Source: Brevibacillus choshinensis (GTDB lineage: Bacteria > Bacillota > Bacilli > Brevibacillales > Brevibacillaceae). Taken from it: DNA of 64,000 nucleotides. The stretch spans positions 1,189,890 through 1,253,889 of the forward strand of contig NZ_LJJB01000007.1 of NCBI RefSeq assembly GCF_001420695.1. Reading direction: 5' to 3'. Positions 25,550-33,802 of the stretch are shown in pieces; the first letter of the stretch is position 1; every line of letters starts with the position of its first letter. A program made the translations under genes and the position numbers. Below the pieces are notes generated by a model. That model made no database searches. It saw only the letters and a program-made list of their open reading frames with translations, and had not been told where the DNA came from.

Positions 25550-26419
25550 ATGAGTCTTCGTAAATTGAAAATTATTTTGGAAATGATTAAGTTCGAACAT
25601 TCCCTTTTTGCTTTGCCATTTGCTTTCATGGGCGCGGTTTTGGGTAATATTGTAATAGAGAAAGCTTGGCCCACCTGGATGGAAATCTTTTGGGTCACGG
25701 TCGCCATGGTAGGAGCACGCAGCGCTGCCATGTCTTTGAACCGAGTGATCGACCGTGTCATCGATGCGAAAAACCCGCGGACTGCGAATCGAGCGATACC
25801 TGCAGGATTGATTTCGATTGTGGAAGTCATCTTGTTTATCGTTGTTTCCTTCGCAGTGCTTTTCATTGCCGCGTTCCAATTAAATGATTTGGCTGTGAAG
25901 CTGTTGCCTCTCGCCGTATTCGTCCTGGTCTTGTATTCTTATACAAAACGCTTTACCTGGCTTTGCCACTTTGTCTTAGGGGTAGCCATCGGTTTTGGCC
26001 CACTGGGTGGATGGGTAGCAACGACAGGGCAAGTCGATGGAATCGGACTCTTATTGTTTGTATCTGTTCTGTTTTGGACAGCAGGGTTTGATATCATTTA
26101 CGCATGTCAGGATAGTGAGTTTGACCGAAATGAAGGCTTGTTCTCGATGCCGAGTCGATTTGGCGTTGCCAATGCGTTGGTAGTTGCTCGGATCTGTCAC
26201 ATTATCACGTTTGTCGGTCTCATGTCCCTATACGTGGTGGCAGACTTGTCCATCTGGTTCTTGCTTGGAGTATTGATCTCCGGTGCGATACTGATTTATG
26301 AGCACACCCTTGTGAAACCGACAGATTTGTCCAAACTGGATGTTGCTTTCTTTAGTATGAATGGGATCTTGAGTGTGGTCATGTTTGCGTTCACCATGAT
26401 TGATCTGGTGATCTCATGA
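25550..26419 (+). CDS. mqnP: UbiA-family prenyltransferase, menaquinone (futalosine) pathway
   Basis: A 289-residue integral membrane prenyltransferase with eight to nine helices and the two Asp-rich motifs NRVIDRVID (64-72) and DSEFDRNEG. It should attach the heptaprenyl chain to the aromatic precursor. Neighbours ubiX-like and mqnA point to the futalosine route (MqnP) rather than MenA, whose substrate is dihydroxynaphthoate. ATG 25550 follows AGGAAG by nine bases. It overlaps the next gene by four bases (ATGA). Confidence 0.85.
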   Translation: MSLRKLKIILEMIKFEHSLFALPFAFMGAVLGNIVIEKAWPTWMEIFWVTVAMVGARSAAMSLNRVIDRVIDAKNPRTANRAIPAGLISIVEVILFIVVSFAVLFIAAFQLNDLAVKLLPLAVFVLVLYSYTKRFTWLCHFVLGVAIGFGPLGGWVATTGQVDGIGLLLFVSVLFWTAGFDIIYACQDSEFDRNEGLFSMPSRFGVANALVVARICHIITFVGLMSLYVVADLSIWFLLGVLISGAILIYEHTLVKPTDLSKLDVAFFSMNGILSVVMFAFTMIDLVIS

Positions 26420-27012
26420 GTCAGCAAAAGTGGGCTGTCGGAATTACGGGGGCGAGTGGAGCCATATATGGCGTTCGGCTCGTGCAGGAACTGCTACGCG
26501 CCGGACATATCGTACATCTCATCATTACGGAAGCAGGCTGGCAGGTCTTTCACGATGAGCTGGATTGGGAGACAGACGACCGCCCAACATTTCTTCAGGA
26601 GAAGTTGAAACAAGATTTTTCCGGAGAACTGCATTACTGGGGGTTGCGTGATTTCAATTGTCCAGCAGCAAGCGGTTCCTATCGTTGTGATGGCATGATC
26701 GTTGTTCCTTGTTCGATGGGGACGGTCTCGGGGATCGCTCACGGTGCTTCTGGCAACCTGCTGGAGCGTGTTGCTGATGTGATGATCAAGGAAGGGCGCC
26801 GGTTAGTCCTTGTTCCGAGAGAGACCCCGCTGAATGCCATCCATTTGGAGAATATGCTTCAGCTAAGTCGTTTGGGAGTCAAGATTCTGCCAGCGATGCC
26901 TGGCTATTATCAAAAGCCGCAGACGATGGATGACTTGATCAACTTTGTCGTAGGAAAAGCTTTGGATGCAATCGATGTACCACACTCGCTGTTTCGGCGT
27001 TGGGGGGAGTAG
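26416..27012 (+). CDS. ubiX: UbiX-type flavin prenyltransferase
   Basis: A 198-residue flavoprotein with GITGASGAIYG near the N-terminus, VPCSMGTVSGIAHG and the C-terminal PAMPGYYQKP. UbiX makes prenylated FMN, the cofactor of UbiD-type decarboxylases. In futalosine-pathway organisms the decarboxylase partner (MqnL) works on the naphthoate intermediate; that gene is not in this window. Start overlaps the mqnP stop. Next gene begins four bases downstream. Confidence 0.93.
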   Translation: MSQQKWAVGITGASGAIYGVRLVQELLRAGHIVHLIITEAGWQVFHDELDWETDDRPTFLQEKLKQDFSGELHYWGLRDFNCPAASGSYRCDGMIVVPCSMGTVSGIAHGASGNLLERVADVMIKEGRRLVLVPRETPLNAIHLENMLQLSRLGVKILPAMPGYYQKPQTMDDLINFVVGKALDAIDVPHSLFRRWGE

Positions 27013-27016
27013 AAGC

Positions 27017-27880
27017 ATGCAAAAGTCCTTGCGAATTGGACAGATCCTGTATACGAATGTACTTCCGGTTTATTTCTATTTTGATCAGGAGCGTTTCGAA
27101 GACCGTATCGAGTTCATTCGTCAAGTACCTGCCCAGTTGAATCAAGCAATGGCACGTGGTGAGATCGATGTAGGTCCCATCTCTTCCTTTAGTTATGCAG
27201 AGCATGCCTCCCACTATGTAGCGTTGGCGGACTTGTCCGTCAGCGCGAAAGGGAGAGTAGGCTCCCTTTTCTTATTCAGCAAAAAGCCGATTGAACAGTT
27301 GGATGGTGCTAAAATTGCCATGACCAATACATCGGCTACGACAGTCAATCTACTGAAGATCATTCTCCATAAGTTTTACGGTTATGAGATTTCTTACGTT
27401 ACACAAGAGCCGGAGCTGGAACAAATGTTACTGGATTCTGATGCGGCTCTGCTGATTGGTGACGATGCGATCCAGGCAGTGAGAAATGGTGGACCCCTCC
27501 ACGTTTACGATCTTGGAGAGTTATGGCATCAGTTCACGGGCTATTCCATGACTTTTGCGGTTTGGGCCGTGCGCAAGGAAGTGCTGGCCGAACACAGTGG
27601 ACTCTTGGCGGATGTCCATGCTTCCTTCTTGGCTAGCAAAGAAAAGACGCGACAAAACACAGGGCCGCTCATTGAGTATGTCCATACCCATCATGGGGGA
27701 GACATGCAGGAATGGACCCGTTATTTTCAAGGCTTGCAGCATGATTTCGGCGACGAACAGCGGATTGGACTGGAGTATTACTACCGATGCGCGGCGGAGC
27801 TGGGACTTCTACCAGCACCAGCAACCGTCGACCTCTGGCAGGCTGGTGGGCGGCAGACCAATACTACGTTGACGAGATAG
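27017..27880 (+). CDS. mqnA: Chorismate dehydratase MqnA (futalosine pathway)
   Basis: A 287-residue periplasmic-binding-like fold enzyme that dehydrates chorismate to 3-enolpyruvylbenzoate, the first step of the futalosine menaquinone route. Motifs RIGQILYTNVLPVYF, GEIDVGPISSFSYAEH, the hinge AKIAMTNTSATTVNLL and ALLIGDDAI fit MqnA. ATG 27017 follows GGGGGGAG. It draws on chorismate made by aroC 4 kb downstream. Other mqn genes (B, C, D) are absent here. Confidence 0.9.
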   Translation: MQKSLRIGQILYTNVLPVYFYFDQERFEDRIEFIRQVPAQLNQAMARGEIDVGPISSFSYAEHASHYVALADLSVSAKGRVGSLFLFSKKPIEQLDGAKIAMTNTSATTVNLLKIILHKFYGYEISYVTQEPELEQMLLDSDAALLIGDDAIQAVRNGGPLHVYDLGELWHQFTGYSMTFAVWAVRKEVLAEHSGLLADVHASFLASKEKTRQNTGPLIEYVHTHHGGDMQEWTRYFQGLQHDFGDEQRIGLEYYYRCAAELGLLPAPATVDLWQAGGRQTNTTLTR

Positions 27881-27889
27881 GTGGAACGG

Positions 27890-28855
27890 ATGAACCTAGT
27901 CGATATTTACTTCAAGATGAAAAAGGACGTCCAGTATATTGAAGATGAGCTGGAAAAATCGATTGATACAGACATGCGAGAGCTGAACCAATCCTCTACG
28001 CATCTTCTAAAGGCAGGGGGAAAACGGATTCGTCCTGTTTTCGTGCTGCTCGGTGGAAAATGGGGCGAGTATGATGTGAAAAAGCTAAAGCATGTGGCAG
28101 TTCCGCTTGAGCTGATTCATATGGCATCACTCGTTCATGATGATGTAATCGACGATGCAGATAAGCGGCGTGGTAAAGATACTGTGCGGATGAAATGGGA
28201 CAATAAAGTGGCGATGTATGCAGGGGATTACATCTTTGCACGTGCGTTAGCGATCGCAGCACAGTTGCCGATCCCTCAGATGCACCAAATTTTGTCTAAT
28301 GCGATGGTAGAGTTGTGCAAGGGTGAAATTGAACAAGTAAAGGATCTGAACAACTGGAACCAAAACTTCCGAACCTATTTGCGCCGGATCAAACGGAAAA
28401 CAGCCTTATTGATCGCGATTAGCTGCCAATTAGGTGCAGTGGCAAGTGGGGCGAGTGAAGAGCTCATTCGGAAAATGTACTGGTATGGGTATAATGTAGG
28501 AATGGCTTTCCAGATTACGGATGATATTCTCGACTTCACGGGGACTGAGAAACAGCTCGGCAAACCAGCGGGAAGTGATCTTGTCCATGGAAACATTACA
28601 TTGCCTGCGCTCTACACGGCTCACTTTGGACGGTCGCGTGATCGTTTCCAGAGCTGGATTGCAGACCAGACTTTCTGGGATCATGTCGATGAAGCCATTC
28701 AATTAGTGCGTTCGGACGAAGGAATCGCATTCTCGCAACAGCTGGCAGAACGATATATTGCTCGTGCGCATGCGATTTTGGCCGATTTACCAAACAATCA
28801 AGCGAAGACTTCATTGACCGGTATCGCTGATTTTATCATCGAACGTAAATTTTAA
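27890..28855 (+). CDS. hepT: Heptaprenyl diphosphate synthase component 2
   Basis: A 321-residue trans-prenyl synthase with both Asp-rich motifs (HDDVIDDADKRRG and DDILDFTG) and the LLKAGGKRIRP entry motif. With HepS it makes the C35 tail. The open frame begins at GTG 27881, but ATG 27890 is better spaced from AGGTGGA. The last gene of the hepS-menG-mqnP-ubiX-mqnA-hepT run. Confidence 0.95.
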   Translation: MNLVDIYFKMKKDVQYIEDELEKSIDTDMRELNQSSTHLLKAGGKRIRPVFVLLGGKWGEYDVKKLKHVAVPLELIHMASLVHDDVIDDADKRRGKDTVRMKWDNKVAMYAGDYIFARALAIAAQLPIPQMHQILSNAMVELCKGEIEQVKDLNNWNQNFRTYLRRIKRKTALLIAISCQLGAVASGASEELIRKMYWYGYNVGMAFQITDDILDFTGTEKQLGKPAGSDLVHGNITLPALYTAHFGRSRDRFQSWIADQTFWDHVDEAIQLVRSDEGIAFSQQLAERYIARAHAILADLPNNQAKTSLTGIADFIIERKF

Positions 28856-28881
28856 TGGTTTTTTAACCGTGTGACTGTTGC

Positions 28882-28910
28882 TTGACCCCTTTTCTTTTGA
28901 TAAAATTTTC
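28882..28910 (+). promoter_or_regulatory. Candidate promoter of ndk
   Basis: TTGCTT (near 28880), 17 bases, TAAAAT (near 28903). The -35 is poor but spacing and -10 are good. Confidence 0.3.
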
Positions 28911-28959
28911 GTTGGTGTGGGATACACCAATACATAGCTCTAATGGAGGCATACTTACA

Positions 28960-29403
28960 ATGGAAAAAACATTCCTTATGGTAAAACCAGATGGCGTACA
29001 ACGTAACTTGATCGGGGAAATCGTTTCCCGTTTTGAGAAAAAAGGATATCAACTGGTAGGCGCGAAGCTGATGACTGTTAGCCGCGAGCTGGCTGAAGAG
29101 CATTATGCTGAACACAAAGAGCGTCCTTTCTTCGGAGAACTGGTAGACTTCATCACTTCCGGTCCTGTATTTGCAATGGTATGGCAAGGTAACAACGTAA
29201 TCACAACTGCACGCGCAATGATGGGCAAAACAAACCCAGTTGACGCTGCTTCCGGAACCATCCGTGGCGACTTCGCTACTTCCGTTGGCATGAACATCAT
29301 CCACGGTTCCGATTCCCCAGAAAGCGCTGAGCGTGAAATCGGCCTCTGGTTCTCTGCTGATGAAGTTCTTTCTTTTGAAAAAACAATCCAACGCTGGATC
29401 TAA
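28960..29403 (+). CDS. ndk: Nucleoside diphosphate kinase
   Basis: A 147-residue NDP kinase that transfers phosphate between nucleoside tri- and diphosphates. The active histidine H115 lies in NIIHGSDS, and [12 protein letters not shown] opens the protein. Standard length. TGGAGGC site, own terminator. Between hepT and cheR, as in B. subtilis. Confidence 0.97.
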   Translation: MEKTFLMVKPDGVQRNLIGEIVSRFEKKGYQLVGAKLMTVSRELAEEHYAEHKERPFFGELVDFITSGPVFAMVWQGNNVITTARAMMGKTNPVDAASGTIRGDFATSVGMNIIHGSDSPESAEREIGLWFSADEVLSFEKTIQRWI

Positions 29404-29414
29404 GCAGTGCTTTG

Positions 29415-29440
29415 AAAAACCCCGGTCTCGGGGTTTTTTC
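29415..29440 (+). terminator. Terminator after ndk
   Basis: AAAACCCCG (29416-29424) pairs with CGGGGTTTT (29429-29437) around GTCT, then T residues. Confidence 0.92.
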
Positions 29441-29528
29441 ATTTTTTCGCCATAATACCCCAAGTGCGAGATAGGAATTTGACGAAAAATAGCGAATCAA
29501 GATAGGGTCAAGTTGTTTAAAGGGGTAG

Positions 29529-30308
<780 letters not shown>

Positions 30309-30386
30309 TTCCTTGCGCTTAGTGGTATATCTCTGCCCTTTTTTCCCAAGAATAGAAATACCGATGTTCATTCAGGGGGGCAGCAG

Positions 30387-30554
30387 ATGGATAAACACAA
30401 GGTCATTGAAGCATATCGCCGCGGTCTCATCACTTTACAAGAGTGCGGACAAATTCTGGGGGCAGAGAAAACACAGCTGGACGACCTGTTGAGGGTAGAC
30501 CATTCTCGTAAACCGTTAGGCTCTAATCCCTTTTTAATCGTGGATCATTTCTAA
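30387..30554 (+). CDS. Small hypothetical protein, helical (55 aa)
   Basis: A 55-residue frame with a CAGGGGGGCAG ribosome site. The product (IEAYRRGLITLQECGQILG at 7-25, then TQLDDLLR) looks like two helices with a turn, perhaps a minimal helix-turn-helix, followed by a KPLGSNPFLIVDHF tail. Family not recognised. It lies between cheR and a terminator, so it may be the last gene of the cheR transcript. Confidence 0.5.
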   Translation: MDKHKVIEAYRRGLITLQECGQILGAEKTQLDDLLRVDHSRKPLGSNPFLIVDHF

Positions 30555-30615
30555 ACGTGTAAGATCGATAAGCAGGAATGCTTTGGTTTTCTTATCAGCG
30601 CCAAGACGTAATGTA

Positions 30616-30646
30616 GCGCTTCTCCCACTCGGAGGGGCGTTTTTCC
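30616..30646 (+). terminator. Terminator after the 55-aa gene
   Basis: GCGCTTCTCC (30616-30625) pairs with GGAGGGGCGT (30631-30640) including three wobbles, followed by TTTT. Confidence 0.7.
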
Positions 30647-30679
30647 TGTAAAAGGCGAGGAATTCAATTAGTTTGAGAC

Positions 30680-30710
30680 TTTGGTATTTCCACCGGGTAA
30701 TAGGTATGAT
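30680..30710 (+). promoter_or_regulatory. Candidate promoter of aroC
   Basis: TTGGTA near 30681, 18 bases, then TATGAT near 30705, about 100 bases ahead of aroC. Confidence 0.35.
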
Positions 30711-30806
30711 ATTATAGCGCTTAAAAGTGATAAAGGACAGCGTCCCGTTAGTGTGTATGGAAAGAACTGGGGGATAGGGCTGCCTGGAGGATGGAGGAAG
30801 CGAGAA

Positions 30807-31967
30807 ATGCGTTACTTGACAGCAGGAGAGTCTCACGGGCCGCAGTTGACGGCGATCATTGAGGGCGTGCCGAGCAATTTGCCGATTTCGGTTGAGGCGA
30901 TCAACGAGCAACTGGGTCGTCGCCAAAAGGGTCACGGTCGCGGAAGAAGGATGCAAATTGAAAAGGACCAAGTGAAAATCCTATCGGGTGTACGCCATGG
31001 CTATACAACTGGGGCACCGATTACACTGGTCGTCGAAAATAAAGACTGGACGCATTGGCAAGGAATCATGAGTGCAGAGCCAGTTGAAGGGGCAGAAGAA
31101 AAACGTCGCGTGTCCCGCCCTCGTCCTGGTCATGCGGATTTGAACGGTGCGATCAAATATCATCAACGTGATATGCGAAATATTCTGGAACGTTCCAGTG
31201 CACGTGAAACAACGATCCGTGTAGCCGTTGGAGCGGTTGCTCGTCAGTTGCTCGTAGCGTTCGGCATCCGTTTGGGCGGACAAGTTCTGCAAATTAACGA
31301 AGTGGTAGCAAAACGGGAAAATGTAAGCCTGGATGAACTGATTGCTCGTACAGAAGAGTCGCCAGTTCGCTGTTTGGATAAAGAAGCAGAACAACGTATG
31401 ATGGCAGCGATCGATAAAGCGAAAGAGGACGGAGATTCTCTCGGTGGTATCGTAGAAGTCATCGTCGAAGGAGTACCGATCGGGCTGGGATCACATGTCC
31501 AGTGGGACCGCAAGCTGGACGGACGTCTGGCACAAGCGATCATGAGCATCCAAGCGTTCAAAGGGGTAGAGATCGGCATCGGTTTCGAAGCAGCTGGACT
31601 TGCTGGTTCTCAAGTACATGATGAAATCGTTTGGAACGAAGAAACAGGCTACAGCCGTAAATCCAATCGTGCGGGTGGATTGGAAGGCGGTATGACAACA
31701 GGTATGCCGGTTGTTGTTCGCGGTGTGATGAAGCCAATTCCGACCTTGTACAAGCCGCTGATGAGTGTGGATATCGACTCCAGAGAGGCGTTTTCGGCGA
31801 GCATTGAACGTTCTGACAGCTGTGCTGTTCCAGCAGCGAGTGTTGTGGCAGAAGCCGTCGTAGCTTGGGAAATTGCCCATGCTATGTGTGAGAAGTTCCC
31901 GTCCGATTCGATGGATGATATGGTGGAGAATGTTCGCCAATACCGTGCATACACGGAGAAATTCTAA
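30807..31967 (+). CDS. aroC: Chorismate synthase
   Basis: A 386-residue FMN-dependent lyase converting EPSP to chorismate (B. subtilis aroF). Signatures [35 protein letters not shown] and RSSARETT are intact. The frame opens earlier, but ATG 30807 with GGAGGAAGCGAG upstream gives the family start [16 protein letters not shown] overlap with aroB, so translation is coupled. Its product feeds trp, tyr/phe and menaquinone genes in this window. Confidence 0.97.
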   Translation: MRYLTAGESHGPQLTAIIEGVPSNLPISVEAINEQLGRRQKGHGRGRRMQIEKDQVKILSGVRHGYTTGAPITLVVENKDWTHWQGIMSAEPVEGAEEKRRVSRPRPGHADLNGAIKYHQRDMRNILERSSARETTIRVAVGAVARQLLVAFGIRLGGQVLQINEVVAKRENVSLDELIARTEESPVRCLDKEAEQRMMAAIDKAKEDGDSLGGIVEVIVEGVPIGLGSHVQWDRKLDGRLAQAIMSIQAFKGVEIGIGFEAAGLAGSQVHDEIVWNEETGYSRKSNRAGGLEGGMTTGMPVVVRGVMKPIPTLYKPLMSVDIDSREAFSASIERSDSCAVPAASVVAEAVVAWEIAHAMCEKFPSDSMDDMVENVRQYRAYTEKF

Positions 31968-33067
31968 TGAAACACGAGACCCTGACGGTAGAATTAGGAG
32001 AGCGTTCGTATCCCATCGTCATTGGTGAAGGCTTGTTGCAGCAGGCTCCGAAGCTGCTGCAACAAGCAGGAGTCTCCTCCAAGAGTCAGTTGCTTATTGT
32101 AACGGATGAGCATGTGGCAGGTCATTACTTGCAGCAGCTACTCGATGTTTTAGCGGTGGCTGGCTATCGAGCGACAGCGAGTGTCGTCGCTGCGGGGGAA
32201 CAATCCAAGAGCTTGGCAGTATACGAACGGATCATGACGGAAGCAATCCAGGCAGGGCTGGATCGTAAATCAGCGATTTTGGCTCTGGGTGGAGGCGTAG
32301 TTGGCGATTTGACTGGCTTCGTTGCTGCTACCTATATGCGTGGAATTGATTTTGTGCAGCTCCCGACGACATTGTTGGCTCACGATAGCTCAGTAGGCGG
32401 GAAGGTCGCGATTAATCACCCATTAGGGAAAAATTTGATTGGTGCCTTCCATCAGCCGCGCGTCGTGATCTATGACACGTCAGCACTCCACTCCCTCCCG
32501 AAAAGAGAAGTGGCTGCGGGCTTCGCAGAGGTGGTCAAGCATGGATTGATCTCTGACGAAGCGTTTGTAGACTGGTTGGAGGAGCACGCTGATCGTCTGT
32601 GGGATCTGGATTCAGAATTGTTGGCAAAAGCCATTCAACGCGGTTGTGCTGTCAAGGCAGCGATTGTGTCAGAGGATGAAACAGAGCAAGGACAACGGGC
32701 CCTGCTCAACCTAGGACATACGTTTGGCCATGCCTTTGAAGCATTGAGTGCCTATTCTGTCCTCAACCACGGTGAGGCCATCTCGATTGGGATGTGCCTG
32801 GCTGCAAAGGTTGCAGAACGAGTCGGACTGGCGGAAAAGGGTGTTTATGAGCGGACAGAGAAAGTCCTTCGTTTGTACCATCTCCCGACGAAATGGCCAG
32901 GCGATTTGCCACCCGAAGCCGTGCTGGATGCGATGAAAAGAGACAAAAAAACGGTAGGCGGCAAGCTCGCTCTTGTTTTGCCACGTGCAATTGGGCAAGT
33001 AGAAGTTGTAAAAGACATCGATGAAGAGATTATTTTGACAGTGATGCGAGAAGAAGTGGAGGCTTAA
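31967..33067 (+). CDS. aroB: 3-dehydroquinate synthase
   Basis: A 366-residue NAD- and metal-dependent cyclase making dehydroquinate from DAHP. Motifs GEQSKSL, LGGGVVGDLTGF, the PTTLLAHDSSVGGKVAIN site and NLGHTFGHAFE with metal histidines are all present. Starts on the last base of the aroC stop, ends two bases before aroH: a tight aroCBH operon as in B. subtilis. Confidence 0.97.
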   Translation: MKHETLTVELGERSYPIVIGEGLLQQAPKLLQQAGVSSKSQLLIVTDEHVAGHYLQQLLDVLAVAGYRATASVVAAGEQSKSLAVYERIMTEAIQAGLDRKSAILALGGGVVGDLTGFVAATYMRGIDFVQLPTTLLAHDSSVGGKVAINHPLGKNLIGAFHQPRVVIYDTSALHSLPKREVAAGFAEVVKHGLISDEAFVDWLEEHADRLWDLDSELLAKAIQRGCAVKAAIVSEDETEQGQRALLNLGHTFGHAFEALSAYSVLNHGEAISIGMCLAAKVAERVGLAEKGVYERTEKVLRLYHLPTKWPGDLPPEAVLDAMKRDKKTVGGKLALVLPRAIGQVEVVKDIDEEIILTVMREEVEA

Positions 33068-33069
33068 CA

Positions 33070-33444
33070 ATGGGAATGAGAGGAATCAGAGGAGCAATTA
33101 CAGTAGAGGCGGACACACGCGAGGAAATCGTGTCCTCGACCAAGTTGCTGTTGCAAGAAATGGTTAGTCGTAACGAAGTGAATCCAGAGGATATCGGCAG
33201 CGTCATAATTACGACGACCGAGGATCTGAGCGCGACGTTTCCTGCGCAGGCAGCACGTATGCTAGAGGGTGAGGCTTGGCAGTACGTTCCTCTCATGTGT
33301 GCGAGAGAAATTCCGGTACCAGGCGGATTGCCTCTTTGTGTGCGGGTCATGATGCACGTAAACACAGAGAAAACAGCAAAAGACATTCATCACGTATTCT
33401 TGCGGGACGCAGTCAAGCTCCGTCCTGACCTGACAAATCGGTAG
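33070..33444 (+). CDS. aroH: Chorismate mutase, AroH type
   Basis: A 124-residue monofunctional mutase converting chorismate to prephenate. RGIRGAITVE, the active arginine region and CVRVMMHVNT identify the trimeric AroH fold rather than AroQ. It begins two bases after aroB. The trp promoter TTGACA begins one base after its stop codon, so the aro and trp operons abut. Confidence 0.95.
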   Translation: MGMRGIRGAITVEADTREEIVSSTKLLLQEMVSRNEVNPEDIGSVIITTTEDLSATFPAQAARMLEGEAWQYVPLMCAREIPVPGGLPLCVRVMMHVNTEKTAKDIHHVFLRDAVKLRPDLTNR

Positions 33445-33473
33445 TTGACATTCTGGGCGCTCTCTTTTACGAT
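33445..33473 (+). promoter_or_regulatory. SigA promoter of the trp operon
   Basis: Consensus TTGACA (33445-33450), 17 bases, TACGAT (33468-33473), immediately after aroH. Confidence 0.8.
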
Positions 33474-33491
33474 AAGTGAAACGAGAGCGCC
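33456..33491. repeat. Perfect 9-bp inverted repeat spanning the trp -10
   Basis: GGCGCTCTC (33456-33464) is the exact complement of GAGAGCGCC (33483-33491), with the -10 box between. It could be an operator, or a weak aroH terminator (18-base loop, few T residues). Confidence 0.6.
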
Positions 33492-33520
33492 TCGTTTAAA
33501 GGTCACATGAATCACCGGCT

Positions 33521-33574
33521 GAGAGCAGAGCAAGTAGAGCAGAGTTGAGATGAGTTAGGTTGAGGAGAGAAGAG
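33521..33574 (+). promoter_or_regulatory. TRAP-binding site: 11 NAG triplets in trp leader
   Basis: Nine GAG triplets (starting 33523, 33528, 33537, 33542, 33547, 33552, 33562, 33567, 33572) are separated mostly by two bases. An AAG (33532) and a TAG (33556) fill the two gaps, giving eleven sites with a near-exact 5-nt period. That equals the eleven RNA pockets of the TRAP ring encoded by mtrB at 22.95 kb. An extra GAG lies at 33521. Confidence 0.88.
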
Positions 33575-33601
33575 CAGGCTGGGTATAGTTGTACGCCCAT
33601 T

Positions 33602-33625
33602 CCAGTGCTCGCACTGGTTTTTTTA
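33602..33625 (+). terminator. trp attenuator (intrinsic terminator)
   Basis: CCAGTG (33602-33607), loop CTCG, CACTGG (33612-33617) and seven T residues. An upstream CTGG (33579-33582) can pair with CCAG of the first arm, an antiterminator that bound TRAP would prevent from forming. Confidence 0.88.
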
Positions 33626-33774
33626 TGAAAAACCAATATATGTTTTTCATAAAACTTGATCGTGGCCCAGGTGGTCACCAAGTAACGGTCCTGCCGTTAT
33701 TTGCATAAGAATTCTCCCCCTACCTCTCGCTCTAGACAGCGGGTAGGAAAGAGTCGGTTCGTACCGTTCTTTTC
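33621..33774 (+). promoter_or_regulatory. Structured trpE leader downstream of the attenuator
   Basis: Four hairpins in series: perfect 13-bp arms TTTTATGAAAAAC/GTTTTTCATAAAA (33621-33633, 33642-33654); TAACGG/CCGTTA (33683-33688, 33694-33699); CCTACC plus CGCT against AGCG plus GGTAGG (33719-33747); and CGGT/ACCG with an A/T-rich lower stem (33747-33774). No protein frame with a ribosome site is present. Role unknown; it may act on trpE translation. Confidence 0.55.
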
Positions 33775-33802
33775 TAACCTCTGAAAAAGGAGATGAGAGT
33801 CC

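Noticed and set aside
33625-33708. Possible trp leader peptide (27 codons) just after the attenuator
   Set aside because: It contains no tryptophan codon, has no ribosome site (a T run precedes it), and its first part is explained by the 13-bp hairpin.
33747-33774. T-box element in the trpE leader (GTACCG with hairpins)
   Set aside because: The conserved T-box sequence and specifier-loop layout are not present; only a short chance match was seen.
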